Assembly: GCA_041395245.1 (NCBI GenBank)
Contig: JAWLAY010000016.1
Location: 1-64,000, forward strand
Origin: Aquimonas sp041395245
GTDB lineage: Bacteria; Pseudomonadota; Gammaproteobacteria; Xanthomonadales; Xanthomonadaceae
Length of the DNA stretch: 64,000 nt
Direction: 5' to 3'
Part shown: in pieces, positions 1-8,446 of the stretch
Layout of the letters: every line of letters starts with the position of its first letter
Numbering within the stretch: position 1 is the stretch's first letter
Translations under genes and position numbers: made by a program
Notes under the pieces: generated by a model
What the model was told of the DNA's origin: nothing
The model's input: only the letters and a program-made list of their open reading frames with translations
Databases searched by the model: none

Positions 1-514
1 GCACCCAGTGACACGGCCGACAGTTTCAACCCGCTGCGGCCCATTCGACGATATTGCATGGCGACTCCTCCGGATTCGCGCTGCGTCAGCGCGGCAAACA
101 ACGCCCTTCTTCCCACCCGATTGGCGCGATGTATCCGTTTGCCGAACGTTAGCCCCTCTCCCCATTGCGGGAGAGGGGTTGGGGAGAGGGGGAACCGCGC
201 CCGGCACAGGCTTTACCCCTCTCCCCCGCCCCTCTCCCGCAAGGGGAGAGGGGCCGACACAACACGTCAAACAGATGCACTCTTCAAACTGCCAACCCCA
301 TCGCTTTGTGTCGATGAGCAATGACTGATTTACCGCGCTTGCATTGCCAGCGTTCGATAAGCGGCGAATAATGCAGCCTCGCATGTCGACCCGGCGTATG
401 CACGCTGCAAGGCAGCGGCAGTTTCTTGCGATTGAGAGTGAAGGCGCGGCGTGGGGCCCGCTGCCTTCAACATTCCTCGCTCCGCGTGTTCCCGCTGAAC
501 GCACAGGCCCGACC
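1..514. other. Gene-poor left edge of window
   Basis: I see no convincing gene here. The stretch holds one copy of dispersed repeat family A (119-270). The reading frame of the downstream cyclase stays open back to an ATG at 344, but codons 344-514 encode a low-complexity Arg-rich stretch with no family match, so I place the start at 515. Confidence 0.5.
119..270. repeat. Dispersed repeat family A, copy 1
   Basis: Starts GATTGGCGCGATGTATCC, followed by GCCGAACGTTAGCC, then paired CCTCTCCCC / GGGGAGAGG cores, and ends with a degenerate GACACAACACGTCAAAC that mirrors the start. The same organisation recurs at 5483 and 62173. It is a non-coding, hairpin-forming, MITE/REP-like element; no transposase lies nearby. 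Confidence 0.75.
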
Positions 515-1042
515 ATGAACCGAGCTGCCAGCCCTAGCGACTCCCACAGCGCCACGGTGCTGCGCACACTGCTGGTCAGCGATCTGGTGGACTCGACGCA
601 ATGGGTCAGCCGCCTCGGCGACCAGCTCGCCGCCGACCTGATCCGCCAGCATGATCGTCTGGTGCGCAACCTGCTGCGCGTGCACGGCGGGCAGGAGATC
701 GACAAGACCGACGGCATGCTCAGTCTGTTTGATCGCCCGATTCACGCCATCGGTTTCGCGCTGGAATACCAACGCGCCTTGCGCGAGTTCAGCGCCAAGC
801 TGCCCTTGAAGGTGCAGGCGCGCATCGGCATCCATGTCGGTGAAGTGCGCACCTGGATCAACGACGCCGACGATATCGCGCATGGCGCCAAGCCGATGGA
901 AGTGGAAGGCCTGGCCAAGCCCGTCGCGGCGCGGCTGATGAGCCTGGCGCAACCCGAGCAGATTCTGCTGTCGAGCGTGGCCTACACCTTGGCGCATCGC
1001 GCCGAAGGTGAACTCGGTGGCGCGCTGGCGCGGCTGGAATGA
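515..1042 (+). CDS. Peptide-modification-system cyclase, N-terminal part (class III nucleotide cyclase domain), ends at in-frame TGA
   Basis: 175 residues forming a class III adenylate/guanylate cyclase-type domain: the first metal-binding Asp lies in VSDLVDSTQW, the second in DKTDGMLSLF, and GIHVGEV follows. The frame stops at TGA 1040-1042 and resumes without any gap in the same frame at ATG 1043. In this family the residue at the stop position is a Trp (W-x-x-HGR), so the stop is explained by one TGG to TGA change. The whole unit (515-3160) resembles the Xanthomonadales putative peptide modification system cyclase family that I recall as TIGR04510. It could be a pseudogene, a sequencing error, or two proteins made by TGA-ATG termination-reinitiation. 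The upstream ATG at 344 is possible but its extension has no recognisable domain. Confidence 0.75.
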   Translation: MNRAASPSDSHSATVLRTLLVSDLVDSTQWVSRLGDQLAADLIRQHDRLVRNLLRVHGGQEIDKTDGMLSLFDRPIHAIGFALEYQRALREFSAKLPLKVQARIGIHVGEVRTWINDADDIAHGAKPMEVEGLAKPVAARLMSLAQPEQILLSSVAYTLAHRAEGELGGALARLE

Positions 1043-3160
1043 ATGCAGCATGGCCGCTTCAAGCTGAAGGGCGTGGACGAAGCGATTGCGGTGTTCGAGG
1101 TGGGCGAACCCGGCGTGGCGCCGCTCAAGACACCGGCCTGGTCGGGCAAGGCGCATCGCGAAACACCGCTCTGGCTGCGGCCCGGCATGCTCGCGCTGGA
1201 AGCCCTGCTGCTGGCGGTGTTGATCGGCTTTCCGACCTGGCAATGGCTGCAGCCCAAACCGGCCATCGCCTTTGCCGAGCGCGACTGGATCGTGCTGGGC
1301 GACGTGCGCAATCTCACCGGCGATGTGCGCTTCGACGACGGCCTGCAGGAAGCCTTCCGGCTCAGCCTGGAGCAGTCCAATCACGTCAATGTGCTGTCCG
1401 ACCTGCGCCTGGCGCAGGCATTGGAACTGATGCAGCGCGATCCCGACAGCACCCGCGTGGATCGCGAGATCGGCGCCGAACTGGCGCAGCGCCTGGGCGC
1501 CCGTGCACTGTTGCTGCCCACCATCGCCGAAGTCGGCGGCAAACTGCGCGTCACTGCCGAAGTGGTCGATCCATCGACCCAAGCCACGGTGTATGCCGAA
1601 TCGGTAGATGGCGGGCAAACAACCGAGGTACTGCCCGCCGTCGATCAACTCAATCAACGCCTGCGTGACCGACTGGGCGAAGCGACCGCGAGTATCGAGA
1701 ACAGTGATCTGCCCTTGGCACAGGTGGCGACCGACAATCTGGACGCGCTGCGGGCATTTACGTTGTCGCGAGAAGCGATAAGAAGCGGTGACTTCGAAAG
1801 GGAGCATCAACTCCTTCTACATGCACTTGGCCTCGACCCGCGCTTCGCTCGCGCGCGGTTGGAACTGGCCATGTCCTATCGCGATTCCGCCATGCGTGCG
1901 GAAATGGCCGCCGAACTGGCACTACTGGATGCCGATCTGGACCGGCTGACGCCACGCGAGAAACTCTATCTGGATGCGGTGCGCGCCAATCTGCAGGGCG
2001 GCACTCCCGAGGGGCTGAAGCGCTGGCGTTTGCTGGCCGAGATGTATCCTGACTTTTACCGTGGCGTTAACAGTTACGGCTATTTCGCCTGGTTTCAGGG
2101 AGCGGACTGGACGGCAGCGCGCAAGGCGTTGGAAACCGGTGCTTCCGACAAGAATCCATACCGTGGCACGGCGGTTTACCTGCTCGGCGTGATGTATCTG
2201 GCCGAACAACGCTATGCCGAGGCGATCAGCCAGTTCCAGACCGCCGTCGCCTTGGGCTCGGGCTTTCAACGCGAGTTCTACGCCCGCGCCCATGCCGCAC
2301 AGCGGCAATGGCCCAAGGCCTGGCAGGTGTTTGCCGAAGCGCCACCCGCCGAGGATGCCAAGACCCAATGGGAACACCAGCACGCGGAGGCCCTGATGCA
2401 CATCGATGCGGGCGACTGGCAGCGTGGTCTGGCACTACTGGACGGCGTGCGCGAGGCCAGCCTCAGCGGCAGCGTACGCCTTGCGCGGGCCTGGGCGGCG
2501 GCACGTCTGGCCACCGGCAGCCTGCTGTGGGACACCGACACCCTGAGCCAGGAACTGCAGCAGTTCTGGCGCGAGGAACAGGCAGTGCCCGCCACCAGCG
2601 ATGACCCGGAACACCACCTCGACCGTATTCGCCGCCTGCATCTGCTGGCCTGGCTGGCCTGGCAACAGGGCGAGGCCGAATTGGCGGCGGCATCCGAATC
2701 GCTGGCGTCACCGCTGGTGCCTGCCGCCCTGCCGCATGAACTGCAGCAACGCCTCGTACTGACTGAGGCGGCACGCGCCCTGCACCACAACGATCCCGCC
2801 CAGGCGCGCGATCGCCTGCTCCCCCTGCTCGATGGTCGTGAACTGTGCGCCGTGCATGCCGGGCTATTGGCGGCCTATCGACAATTGAACGATGTCGGTG
2901 CCGCGCAGCGCGAGGCCGACTGGCTGCGCGAGCACCGCGGTCGCGCCTACGCCGAAGCCCAGGGCGACTACCTGCTGATGGGCTACAACGTGGTGCGCAG
3001 TCAACTGGCCGGACTGGATTCTGCCGAATTGGCGAACAAAGAACGCCAGACTGCGCAGGTTTTGCAATTCCGCCGCGATTGGCCCGCCAAGGCGGAGCAA
3101 TGGCCACAACCCACGCAGGAGCGCCTTGCTGTGCTGAGCGTTGCCGAGCCCGCACCCTGA
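1043..3160 (+). CDS. Peptide-modification-system cyclase, C-terminal part (membrane segment, FlgO/CsgG-like domain, TPR region)
   Basis: 705 residues in the same frame as the preceding cyclase domain. It begins with the end of the cyclase fold (HGRFKLKGVDEAIAVFEVGE), then a single transmembrane helix at about residues 48-70, then a periplasmic or extracytoplasmic domain (residues about 78-180, starting DWIVLGDVRNLTGD) of the type found in TolB/FlgO-like cyclase fusions, then some 450 residues of TPR-like alpha-helical repeats. The layout cyclase-TM-TPR is that of the putative peptide modification system cyclases. It converges on the small precursor-like gene 3251-3517, as expected for its partner. 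The separate start at 1043 is likely an artefact of the interrupting TGA at 1040. Confidence 0.75.
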   Translation: MQHGRFKLKGVDEAIAVFEVGEPGVAPLKTPAWSGKAHRETPLWLRPGMLALEALLLAVLIGFPTWQWLQPKPAIAFAERDWIVLGDVRNLTGDVRFDDGLQEAFRLSLEQSNHVNVLSDLRLAQALELMQRDPDSTRVDREIGAELAQRLGARALLLPTIAEVGGKLRVTAEVVDPSTQATVYAESVDGGQTTEVLPAVDQLNQRLRDRLGEATASIENSDLPLAQVATDNLDALRAFTLSREAIRSGDFEREHQLLLHALGLDPRFARARLELAMSYRDSAMRAEMAAELALLDADLDRLTPREKLYLDAVRANLQGGTPEGLKRWRLLAEMYPDFYRGVNSYGYFAWFQGADWTAARKALETGASDKNPYRGTAVYLLGVMYLAEQRYAEAISQFQTAVALGSGFQREFYARAHAAQRQWPKAWQVFAEAPPAEDAKTQWEHQHAEALMHIDAGDWQRGLALLDGVREASLSGSVRLARAWAAARLATGSLLWDTDTLSQELQQFWREEQAVPATSDDPEHHLDRIRRLHLLAWLAWQQGEAELAAASESLASPLVPAALPHELQQRLVLTEAARALHHNDPAQARDRLLPLLDGRELCAVHAGLLAAYRQLNDVGAAQREADWLREHRGRAYAEAQGDYLLMGYNVVRSQLAGLDSAELANKERQTAQVLQFRRDWPAKAEQWPQPTQERLAVLSVAEPAP

Positions 3161-3250
3161 GTCAGCTGCGGGCAGAGCTTTTACCTGCCAAGGCAGCGCA
3201 TTTATTTGTGTTGACGGTCGCAATCTGCCTGGCAAAACACCAACGTTCCG

Positions 3251-3517
3251 TTAGCCCACTTTGACCTGAGGTGTTTGCATCGCCATCGCTGCCGTGAACT
3301 GTCCGTTCTGCATCTCCTGCAGCACCGCCGCAAACGTCGCCTTGTCGGCCAGTTCGCACTCGCTCTGACTGGCATCCAGATGATCGTCAACTTCACTGGG
3401 ATCGATGCCGACGCTGATCAGGGCCTGGGCGTTGTCCTGTTCAAAGGCGGCGCGGAAGGCGTCGTCGGTGGCCAGTCGTTGAACCAGATCGAGCTGCTGT
3501 GCTTGCGTCAGTGCCAT
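3251..3517 (-). CDS. NHLP-related putative modified (RiPP) peptide
   Basis: 88-residue protein starting MALTQAQQLDLVQRLATDD. Residues 1-45 have the nitrile-hydratase-leader-like signature (L-x-x-RLATDDAFRAAFEQD-x-x-AL-x-x-GI). The C-terminal half (one Cys in SECELA, then a Met/Gln/Ala-rich tail) would be the candidate core. This is the family I recall as TIGR04509, putative modified peptide, found with a dedicated cyclase and a SagB-like dehydrogenase. Start chosen at 3517 because AGGGGAA lies just upstream; an upstream in-frame ATG at 3601 adds a 28-residue extension without family resemblance. It faces the cyclase gene convergently and is divergent from oleC. The modification and product are unknown. 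Confidence 0.75.
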   Translation of the reverse strand: MALTQAQQLDLVQRLATDDAFRAAFEQDNAQALISVGIDPSEVDDHLDASQSECELADKATFAAVLQEMQNGQFTAAMAMQTPQVKVG

Positions 3518-3626
3518 GTGATGTTCCCCTGTGTGTAGTGGTGAATCGCCGAAGCGCGGGCAGGATAACAGCCGATTGAAGTCGTTAGCAGCCAGTCGCA
3601 CCGCATCGCGACCTTACAATGCGGGC

Positions 3627-5333
3627 ATGACCGATTCCGCATTTTCTGCCGCTGGCCCTGCGGCCAGCGTGACCAACATCGCCGCCGCGCTGCCGCGTCT
3701 GGCCGCCGAACGACCGGACCAGATCGCCATCCGTTGCCCCTCGGGCGTGGACGCGCAGGGCCGTGTGCGCTACACGCAGCAACTCAGTTATGCCGAGCTG
3801 GATCAACGCAGCGATGCCATCGCGGCGGGACTGCAGCGCATCGGCATCGGACAAGGCGTGCGCGCGGCGGTGATGGTTCGTCCGTCGCCCGCGTTCTTTC
3901 TGCTGATGTTCGCCCTGTTCAAACGCGGCGCGGTGCCGGTGCTGATCGATCCCGGCATCGACAAGCGCGCGCTGCGGCAATGCCTGGATGAAGCCGCGCC
4001 GCAGGCGTTCATCGGCATTCCGCTGGCGCAGTTCGCCAGTCTGCTGCTGGGCTGGGGACGCGGCCATGTGCGGCAACGGGTTACCGTCGGGCGGCGCTGG
4101 TTGTGGGGCGGTCGCACACTGGCGCAGCTCGAAGCGCTGGGGGCCGGATGCGGTCCGCAACTCAGCGCCACCGAGGGCGAGGACGTGGCGGCCATTCTGT
4201 TCACCTCGGGCTCGACCGGCGTGCCCAAGGGCGTGGTGTATCGGCATCGGCATTTCGTGGCGCAGATCGATCTGCTCGGTCGCGCCTTCGGAATACAAGC
4301 GGGCGGCGTCGATCTGCCGACGTTTCCGCCGTTTGCGCTGTTCGATCCGGCCTTGGGCCTGACCAGCGTGATTCCCGATATGGACCCGACCCGTCCGGCA
4401 CGCGCCGATCCGGCCAAGCTGATCGATGCGATCCAGCGCTTCGAGGTCAACCAGATGTTCGGTTCGCCCGCGCTACTGGACGTGCTGAGTCGCTATGGCG
4501 CGCAACACGCGATTCGCCTGCCCAGCCTGCGACGCGTCACCTCGGCCGGTGCGCCGGTGCCGCCTGCGGTGGTCGAACGCATGCAGGCCATGCTGCCCGA
4601 GGACGGCGAAATCTGGACGCCGTATGGCGCCACCGAATGCCTGCCGGTGGCGGTGATCGAAGGCCGCGAACTGCGCGCCACCCGCGCCGCCACCGAAACC
4701 GGGGCGGGCACCTGTGTCGGGCGCGCGGTCGTACCCAACGAGGTGCGCATCATCGCCATCACGGATGCGGCCATTGCCGATTGGTCGCAGGTGCGCGAAT
4801 GCGCGGTGGGCGAAGTCGGTGAAATCAGCGTCGCTGGACCAACCGCCACCGACAGCTATTTCGAACGCCCGCAAGCCACCGCGCTGGCGAAGATTCGCGA
4901 GACGCTGCCGGATGGCAGCACCCGCATCGTGCACCGGATGGGCGATGTCGGCTACGTCGATGCGGCGGGGCGATTGTGGTTTTGCGGACGCAAGTCGCAT
5001 CGCGTCGAAACCGCCGACGGCCCGCGCTATACCGAGCAGGTGGAACCGATCTTCAACACCCATCCTGCAGTGCGCCGCAGTGCCTTGGTCGGCCTCGGCA
5101 AGCAGGGCGCGCAGATTCCGCTGCTGTGCATCGAACGCCAGCCGCAAAGCCCAATCAGCGACGATCAACTGCGCACCGAACTGCGTTCACTCGCGCAACA
5201 ATTCGCCCACACCCGCTGCCTGCAACACATCCTGTTCCATCCCGGCTTTCCGGTCGACATCCGCCACAACGCCAAGATCGGTCGCGAAGCCTTGGCGGTG
5301 TGGGCGGCAACGCAGGGCATTGCACCGACTTGA
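3627..5333 (+). CDS. oleC: Olefin beta-lactone synthetase OleC (AMP-binding)
   Basis: 568 residues of the acyl-AMP synthetase superfamily. Visible motifs: the ATP/phosphate loop ILFTSGSTGVPKGVVYRHRH (about residues 190-210), TPYGATE (about 330), and the hinge/C-terminal GDVGYVDAAGRLWFCGRKSH. Length, the VYRHRHF variant and the RVETADGPRYTEQVEPIFN ending match OleC, which turns 2-alkyl-3-hydroxy acids into beta-lactones during long-chain olefin (hydrocarbon) biosynthesis. oleD lies next on the same strand after a 650-bp gap; no oleA or oleB is present in this window. Start at ATG 3627 fits family length; the frame is open upstream to 3531 without conservation. Confidence 0.85.
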   Translation: MTDSAFSAAGPAASVTNIAAALPRLAAERPDQIAIRCPSGVDAQGRVRYTQQLSYAELDQRSDAIAAGLQRIGIGQGVRAAVMVRPSPAFFLLMFALFKRGAVPVLIDPGIDKRALRQCLDEAAPQAFIGIPLAQFASLLLGWGRGHVRQRVTVGRRWLWGGRTLAQLEALGAGCGPQLSATEGEDVAAILFTSGSTGVPKGVVYRHRHFVAQIDLLGRAFGIQAGGVDLPTFPPFALFDPALGLTSVIPDMDPTRPARADPAKLIDAIQRFEVNQMFGSPALLDVLSRYGAQHAIRLPSLRRVTSAGAPVPPAVVERMQAMLPEDGEIWTPYGATECLPVAVIEGRELRATRAATETGAGTCVGRAVVPNEVRIIAITDAAIADWSQVRECAVGEVGEISVAGPTATDSYFERPQATALAKIRETLPDGSTRIVHRMGDVGYVDAAGRLWFCGRKSHRVETADGPRYTEQVEPIFNTHPAVRRSALVGLGKQGAQIPLLCIERQPQSPISDDQLRTELRSLAQQFAHTRCLQHILFHPGFPVDIRHNAKIGREALAVWAATQGIAPT

Positions 5334-5482
5334 ATAGCGGAGCAGACGACGCGGGATTGGCGAGCAGGTAAGCGATAGAACTGGATTCCAGATCAAGTCC
5401 GGAATGACGAGCAAGCGCACACCTAGCCTCGCCGTCATGCTCGCAAAGACCGAACCCCGCCTCGCCCACCACACCGCTACCG

Positions 5483-5717
5483 GATTGGCGCGATGTATCC
5501 CCCCTCGCCCCTTGCGGGAGAGGGGCCGGGGGAGAGGGGTGGAACACCGCAACCGAACACGGCTCCCCCTCTCCCCAATCCCTCTCCCCAATCCCTCTCC
5601 TCAATCCCTCTCCCCCAACCCTCTCCCCAACCTCTCCTCTCCCCAACCCTTCCCCAACCCCCTCTCCCGCAAGGGGCGAGGGGCTAAGGCTGGGCTCGCT
5701 GACACATCGCGCCAATC
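5483..5717. repeat. Dispersed repeat family A, copy 2 (long form)
   Basis: Terminal inverted repeats are GATTGGCGCGATGT at the left and ACATCGCGCCAATC at the right, a perfect match over 14 bases. The interior has CCTCGCCCCTTGCGGGAGAGG near the left end and CCCTCTCCCGCAAGGGG near the right end, separated by an expanded C-rich tandem array. This is the best-preserved long copy in the window. Confidence 0.85.
5566..5670. repeat. C-rich tandem repeat, unit about 12 bp
   Basis: About eight imperfect copies of CCCTCTCCCCAA(T/C) in a row inside the family A element. Strongly strand-asymmetric (C-rich on +, G-rich on -). Probably produced by slippage of the element core. Confidence 0.8.
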
Positions 5718-5990
5718 AGCAGCCGTCATGCGCTCGAAGACCGAACCTCGCCTCACCCTCAAAGGCGTCATGCTCGCGAAGGCGAGCATCCAGCTCTTCC
5801 TAACGTCCGCCGTTCCCCGCGTTCATGCCGAAGCGCTTTGGCTTGCCTTGTCGGGTAAACAGACTCGCGTCAATGTTCTATCCTCAACCCATGCAAGGAC
5901 TCGTGCGCGTGCGGAGTCGGCTATCTGTTCGCACCCGTACACACATCGCATGCAAACTCACCGCTTTCCATCCAGTCAGGAGCCCGTCCC

Positions 5991-7013
5991 ATGAAAATTC
6001 TCGTCACTGGCGGCGGTGGGTTCCTCGGTCAGGCGATTTGCTCGCGGCTGGTCAGTCGCGGCCATGAAGTGCTGAGCTTCAATCGTGGCACCTACTCGCC
6101 GCTGGCTGCACTTGGGGTGCGGCAAATTCAGGGCGATCTGGCCAGCTTCGAGACGCTGATGGATGCCGCACGCGGCGTCGATGCGGTGTTTCACGTCGCC
6201 GCCAAGGCGGGCGCCTGGGGCAGCTTCCGCGACTACTTCGACGCCAACGTGCGCGGCACGCGCAATGTGCTGGCGGCCTGTCACGTCAACGGCGTGAAGA
6301 CACTGATCCACACCAGTACACCCAGCGTGGCGCATCGCGGCACCACCGCCTGCGAAGGTGGCAATGAGGAAAACACGCCGCTCGCCAAGGGTTTCAAGGC
6401 CTGGTATCCGGCCAGCAAACGGGTTGCCGAGGAGATGGTGCTGGCCGCCAACAGTGCGCAGTTGGCGACGGTGGCACTGCGGCCGCGACTGATCTGGGGA
6501 CCGGGTGACAACCACCTGCTGCCACGCCTGGTGGAGCGCGCCAAGGCGGGCAAGTTGCGCTTCGTCGGCGATGGGCAGAACCGCATCGACACAACCTACA
6601 TCGACAACGCGGCGCAGGCGCATCTGGATGCCTTTGATGCCTTGCACGAGCAGCCGGACGCGCGCTGCGCGGGCAAGGCCTATTTCATCTCGAATGGCGA
6701 ACCGCGTGCGGTGGCCGACATCATCAACAGTCTGCTGCGTACCGCCGGGGCGCCGATTGTCAGTCAGGTGATTCCGTTCCGTGCGGCCTGGTGGCTCGGG
6801 GCCGCGATGGAAGTCGGCTACGGCGTGCTGCCACTGCGCGGTGAACCGCCGATGACGCGCTTCCTGGCCGAACAACTGTCGACACCGCATTTCTACGACA
6901 TCGGCGCGGCACGCCGCGATTTCGGTTATCAGCCGCGCGTATCGATCATCGAAGGTCTGCGTCATCTGGGCGCCTGGTGGCGCGAACAGCGCGGCGTGGA
7001 TGCGGCCGCCTGA
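5991..7013 (+). CDS. oleD: OleD, NAD(P)H-dependent 2-alkyl-3-oxoalkanoate reductase
   Basis: 340 residues, extended short-chain dehydrogenase / NAD-dependent epimerase family. It opens with the Rossmann motif TGGGGFLGQAI (residues 6-16) and has the catalytic Tyr-Lys pair in WYPASKRVAEEM (about residue 140) and the upstream Ser/Thr in IHTSTPSVAH. The AKAGAWGSFRDYFDANVRGT stretch is typical of OleD/3-beta-HSD-like proteins. OleD reduces the beta-keto acid made by OleA before OleC closes the beta-lactone. The start is supported by CAGGAG eight bases before ATG. oleC is the preceding gene; a LysR regulator follows after 9 bp. Confidence 0.82.
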   Translation: MKILVTGGGGFLGQAICSRLVSRGHEVLSFNRGTYSPLAALGVRQIQGDLASFETLMDAARGVDAVFHVAAKAGAWGSFRDYFDANVRGTRNVLAACHVNGVKTLIHTSTPSVAHRGTTACEGGNEENTPLAKGFKAWYPASKRVAEEMVLAANSAQLATVALRPRLIWGPGDNHLLPRLVERAKAGKLRFVGDGQNRIDTTYIDNAAQAHLDAFDALHEQPDARCAGKAYFISNGEPRAVADIINSLLRTAGAPIVSQVIPFRAAWWLGAAMEVGYGVLPLRGEPPMTRFLAEQLSTPHFYDIGAARRDFGYQPRVSIIEGLRHLGAWWREQRGVDAAA

Positions 7014-7022
7014 GTCGCATCG

Positions 7023-7982
7023 ATGACCCAGAGCACGCCACGCTTCTACTACAAGGGCAGTCGCCTGAAACAGTTGCGGGCGTTCTGTCATGCGGCGCGA
7101 CTCGGCTCGGTGACGCGTGCCTCGGAAGCGCTGTTCCTGAGCCAACCGGCGGTCAGCCTGCAACTCGGCGCGCTGGAAAGCGAACTCAACGTGCGTCTGT
7201 TCGAGCGCCATGGACGACGCCTGAATCTGACCGCCGAAGGCCAGTTGCTGTATGACATGGCGCGCCCGCTGGTCGATGGGCTGGATGCGCTGGACGGTGA
7301 TTTCCGCGCACGGGTCAAGGGACTGGAAGGCGGCGAGCTGAACATCGCGGCGGGATCGTCGACGATTCTCTACCTGCTGCCCGCGCTGGTCGCCGAATTC
7401 CGCAAGAAACATCCCGATATCCAACTCAAATTGCACAGCGTGTCCGGCAACGAAGGCTTGCAGAAGGTGCGCGCGGACGAAGTCGATCTCGCAGTGGGCT
7501 CGATGCTCGATAGCCCGAGCGACATCGACTACGCGCCGCTCTACAACTTCGATCAGTTGCTGGTGATGCCGCTCGATCATCCATTGGCGGGACGCAGCAC
7601 CCTCGCGCTGGATGACCTGTCGCCCTACGGGCTGATCCTGCCACCCGGCCGCGTGACCACCTATCGCCTGATCGACCGCGTGTTCCAGCAACGCAAGGTG
7701 CCCTACAACGTGGTGCTGGAAGTCGACGGCTGGGAAGTCATCAAGCAGTACGTGATCATGGGCCTCGGTATCAGCATCATTACCGCCCTTTGCATCACCC
7801 GCGCCGACCGCGAACGCCTCGCCATCCACAATCTGCGCGAGCACTTCCCGCAGCGCAGCTACGGCGTCGTGGTACGCAAGGGCAAGCGACTGAGCCCCGC
7901 CGCCCGCGCCTTCATCGATCAAATCAAACCCTCGGTGTTCACCCGCAGCGGCTACGACGATAGCGGGCATTCGGAGCGCTGA
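7023..7982 (+). CDS. LysR-family regulator (CysB-like)
   Basis: 319 residues. The N-terminal winged helix-turn-helix includes LKQLRAFCHAARLGSVTRAS and LSQPAVSLQLGALE, about 13 residues further in than usual because of a short N-terminal extension (MTQSTPRFYYKGSR). The C-terminal two-lobed effector domain starts around residue 100 (GGELNIAAGSSTILYLLPAL). GWEVIKQYVIMGLGISIITA near residue 245 matches CysB/Cbl-like members. Nine bases separate it from oleD, so it may be co-transcribed with it, but its target is not evident. Confidence 0.8.
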   Translation: MTQSTPRFYYKGSRLKQLRAFCHAARLGSVTRASEALFLSQPAVSLQLGALESELNVRLFERHGRRLNLTAEGQLLYDMARPLVDGLDALDGDFRARVKGLEGGELNIAAGSSTILYLLPALVAEFRKKHPDIQLKLHSVSGNEGLQKVRADEVDLAVGSMLDSPSDIDYAPLYNFDQLLVMPLDHPLAGRSTLALDDLSPYGLILPPGRVTTYRLIDRVFQQRKVPYNVVLEVDGWEVIKQYVIMGLGISIITALCITRADRERLAIHNLREHFPQRSYGVVVRKGKRLSPAARAFIDQIKPSVFTRSGYDDSGHSER

Positions 7983-8026
7983 ACGACCGCAGGCACCGCC
8001 CTTCCACCCCGACCGCCCGGAACACC

Positions 8027-8446
8027 ATGCCCAGCCTCAGTCTCACCACGCCCGCCCTGCTCTTCCCGGCCATCTCGCTGGTTCTACTGGCCTATGGCAA
8101 CCGCTTTCTGGCGCTGGGCCAGATCGTGCGGCAACTGCATCCCGGCGAGGCGGGCCACGTCACCAATACCGCGCTGCGGCAGCTTCCCAGCCTGCGTCTG
8201 CGCATCGAACTGGTGAAGTACATGCAGACGCTGGGTGCGCTGGCGTTCCTGCTGTGTGCACTGGCGATGCTGGCACTGTATTTCGACAACGAGATCTGGG
8301 GTCACGCGTTGTTCGGCATTTCGATTGCCTCGCTCAGTGGCTCGCTGCTGCTGTCGCTGGCCGAGATTCTGGTCTCGACCAAAGCGCTGGGCGTGGTGCT
8401 GGAAGATATCGAACGTCAGCAGAACGCCTCGGAGGCGCAGCCATGA
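8027..8446 (+). CDS. DUF2721-like small membrane protein
   Basis: 139 residues with three hydrophobic helices (about 8-27, 65-90 and 95-118). The organisation, with a loop rich in LRQLPSLRLRIELVK between helices 1 and 2, is that of DUF2721 proteins; function unknown. Its stop overlaps the start of the nitroreductase gene (ATGA at 8443-8446), so the two are probably translationally coupled. Confidence 0.65.
   Translation: MPSLSLTTPALLFPAISLVLLAYGNRFLALGQIVRQLHPGEAGHVTNTALRQLPSLRLRIELVKYMQTLGALAFLLCALAMLALYFDNEIWGHALFGISIASLSGSLLLSLAEILVSTKALGVVLEDIERQQNASEAQP

Larger units (their letters stand above)
5334..5990. other. Repeat-rich intergenic gap between oleC and oleD
   Basis: No credible gene. 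It contains a CTGGATTCCAG...CCGGAATGACG motif (5379-5409), a direct repeat flanking the family A element (about 5427-5467 and 5722-5758, both reading CCGTCATGC-x-CTCG-x-AAGACCGAACC), the element itself (5483-5717), a C-rich 12-bp tandem array, and a TGCTCGC-GAAG-GCGAGCA hairpin at 5771-5788. Confidence 0.7.

Noticed and set aside
467..1810. 447-codon open frame on the minus strand
   Set aside because: Shadow of the cyclase gene on the other strand; composition is that of antisense reading (Gln/Arg/His-rich), with no domain.
5566..5670. Regular short repeats that might suggest a CRISPR array
   Set aside because: Units are about 12 bp, contiguous and without spacers; they are C-rich slippage repeats within a larger element.
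5976..7970. 664-codon open frame on the minus strand
   Set aside because: Lies antisense to oleD and the LysR gene, both of which have full sets of family motifs.
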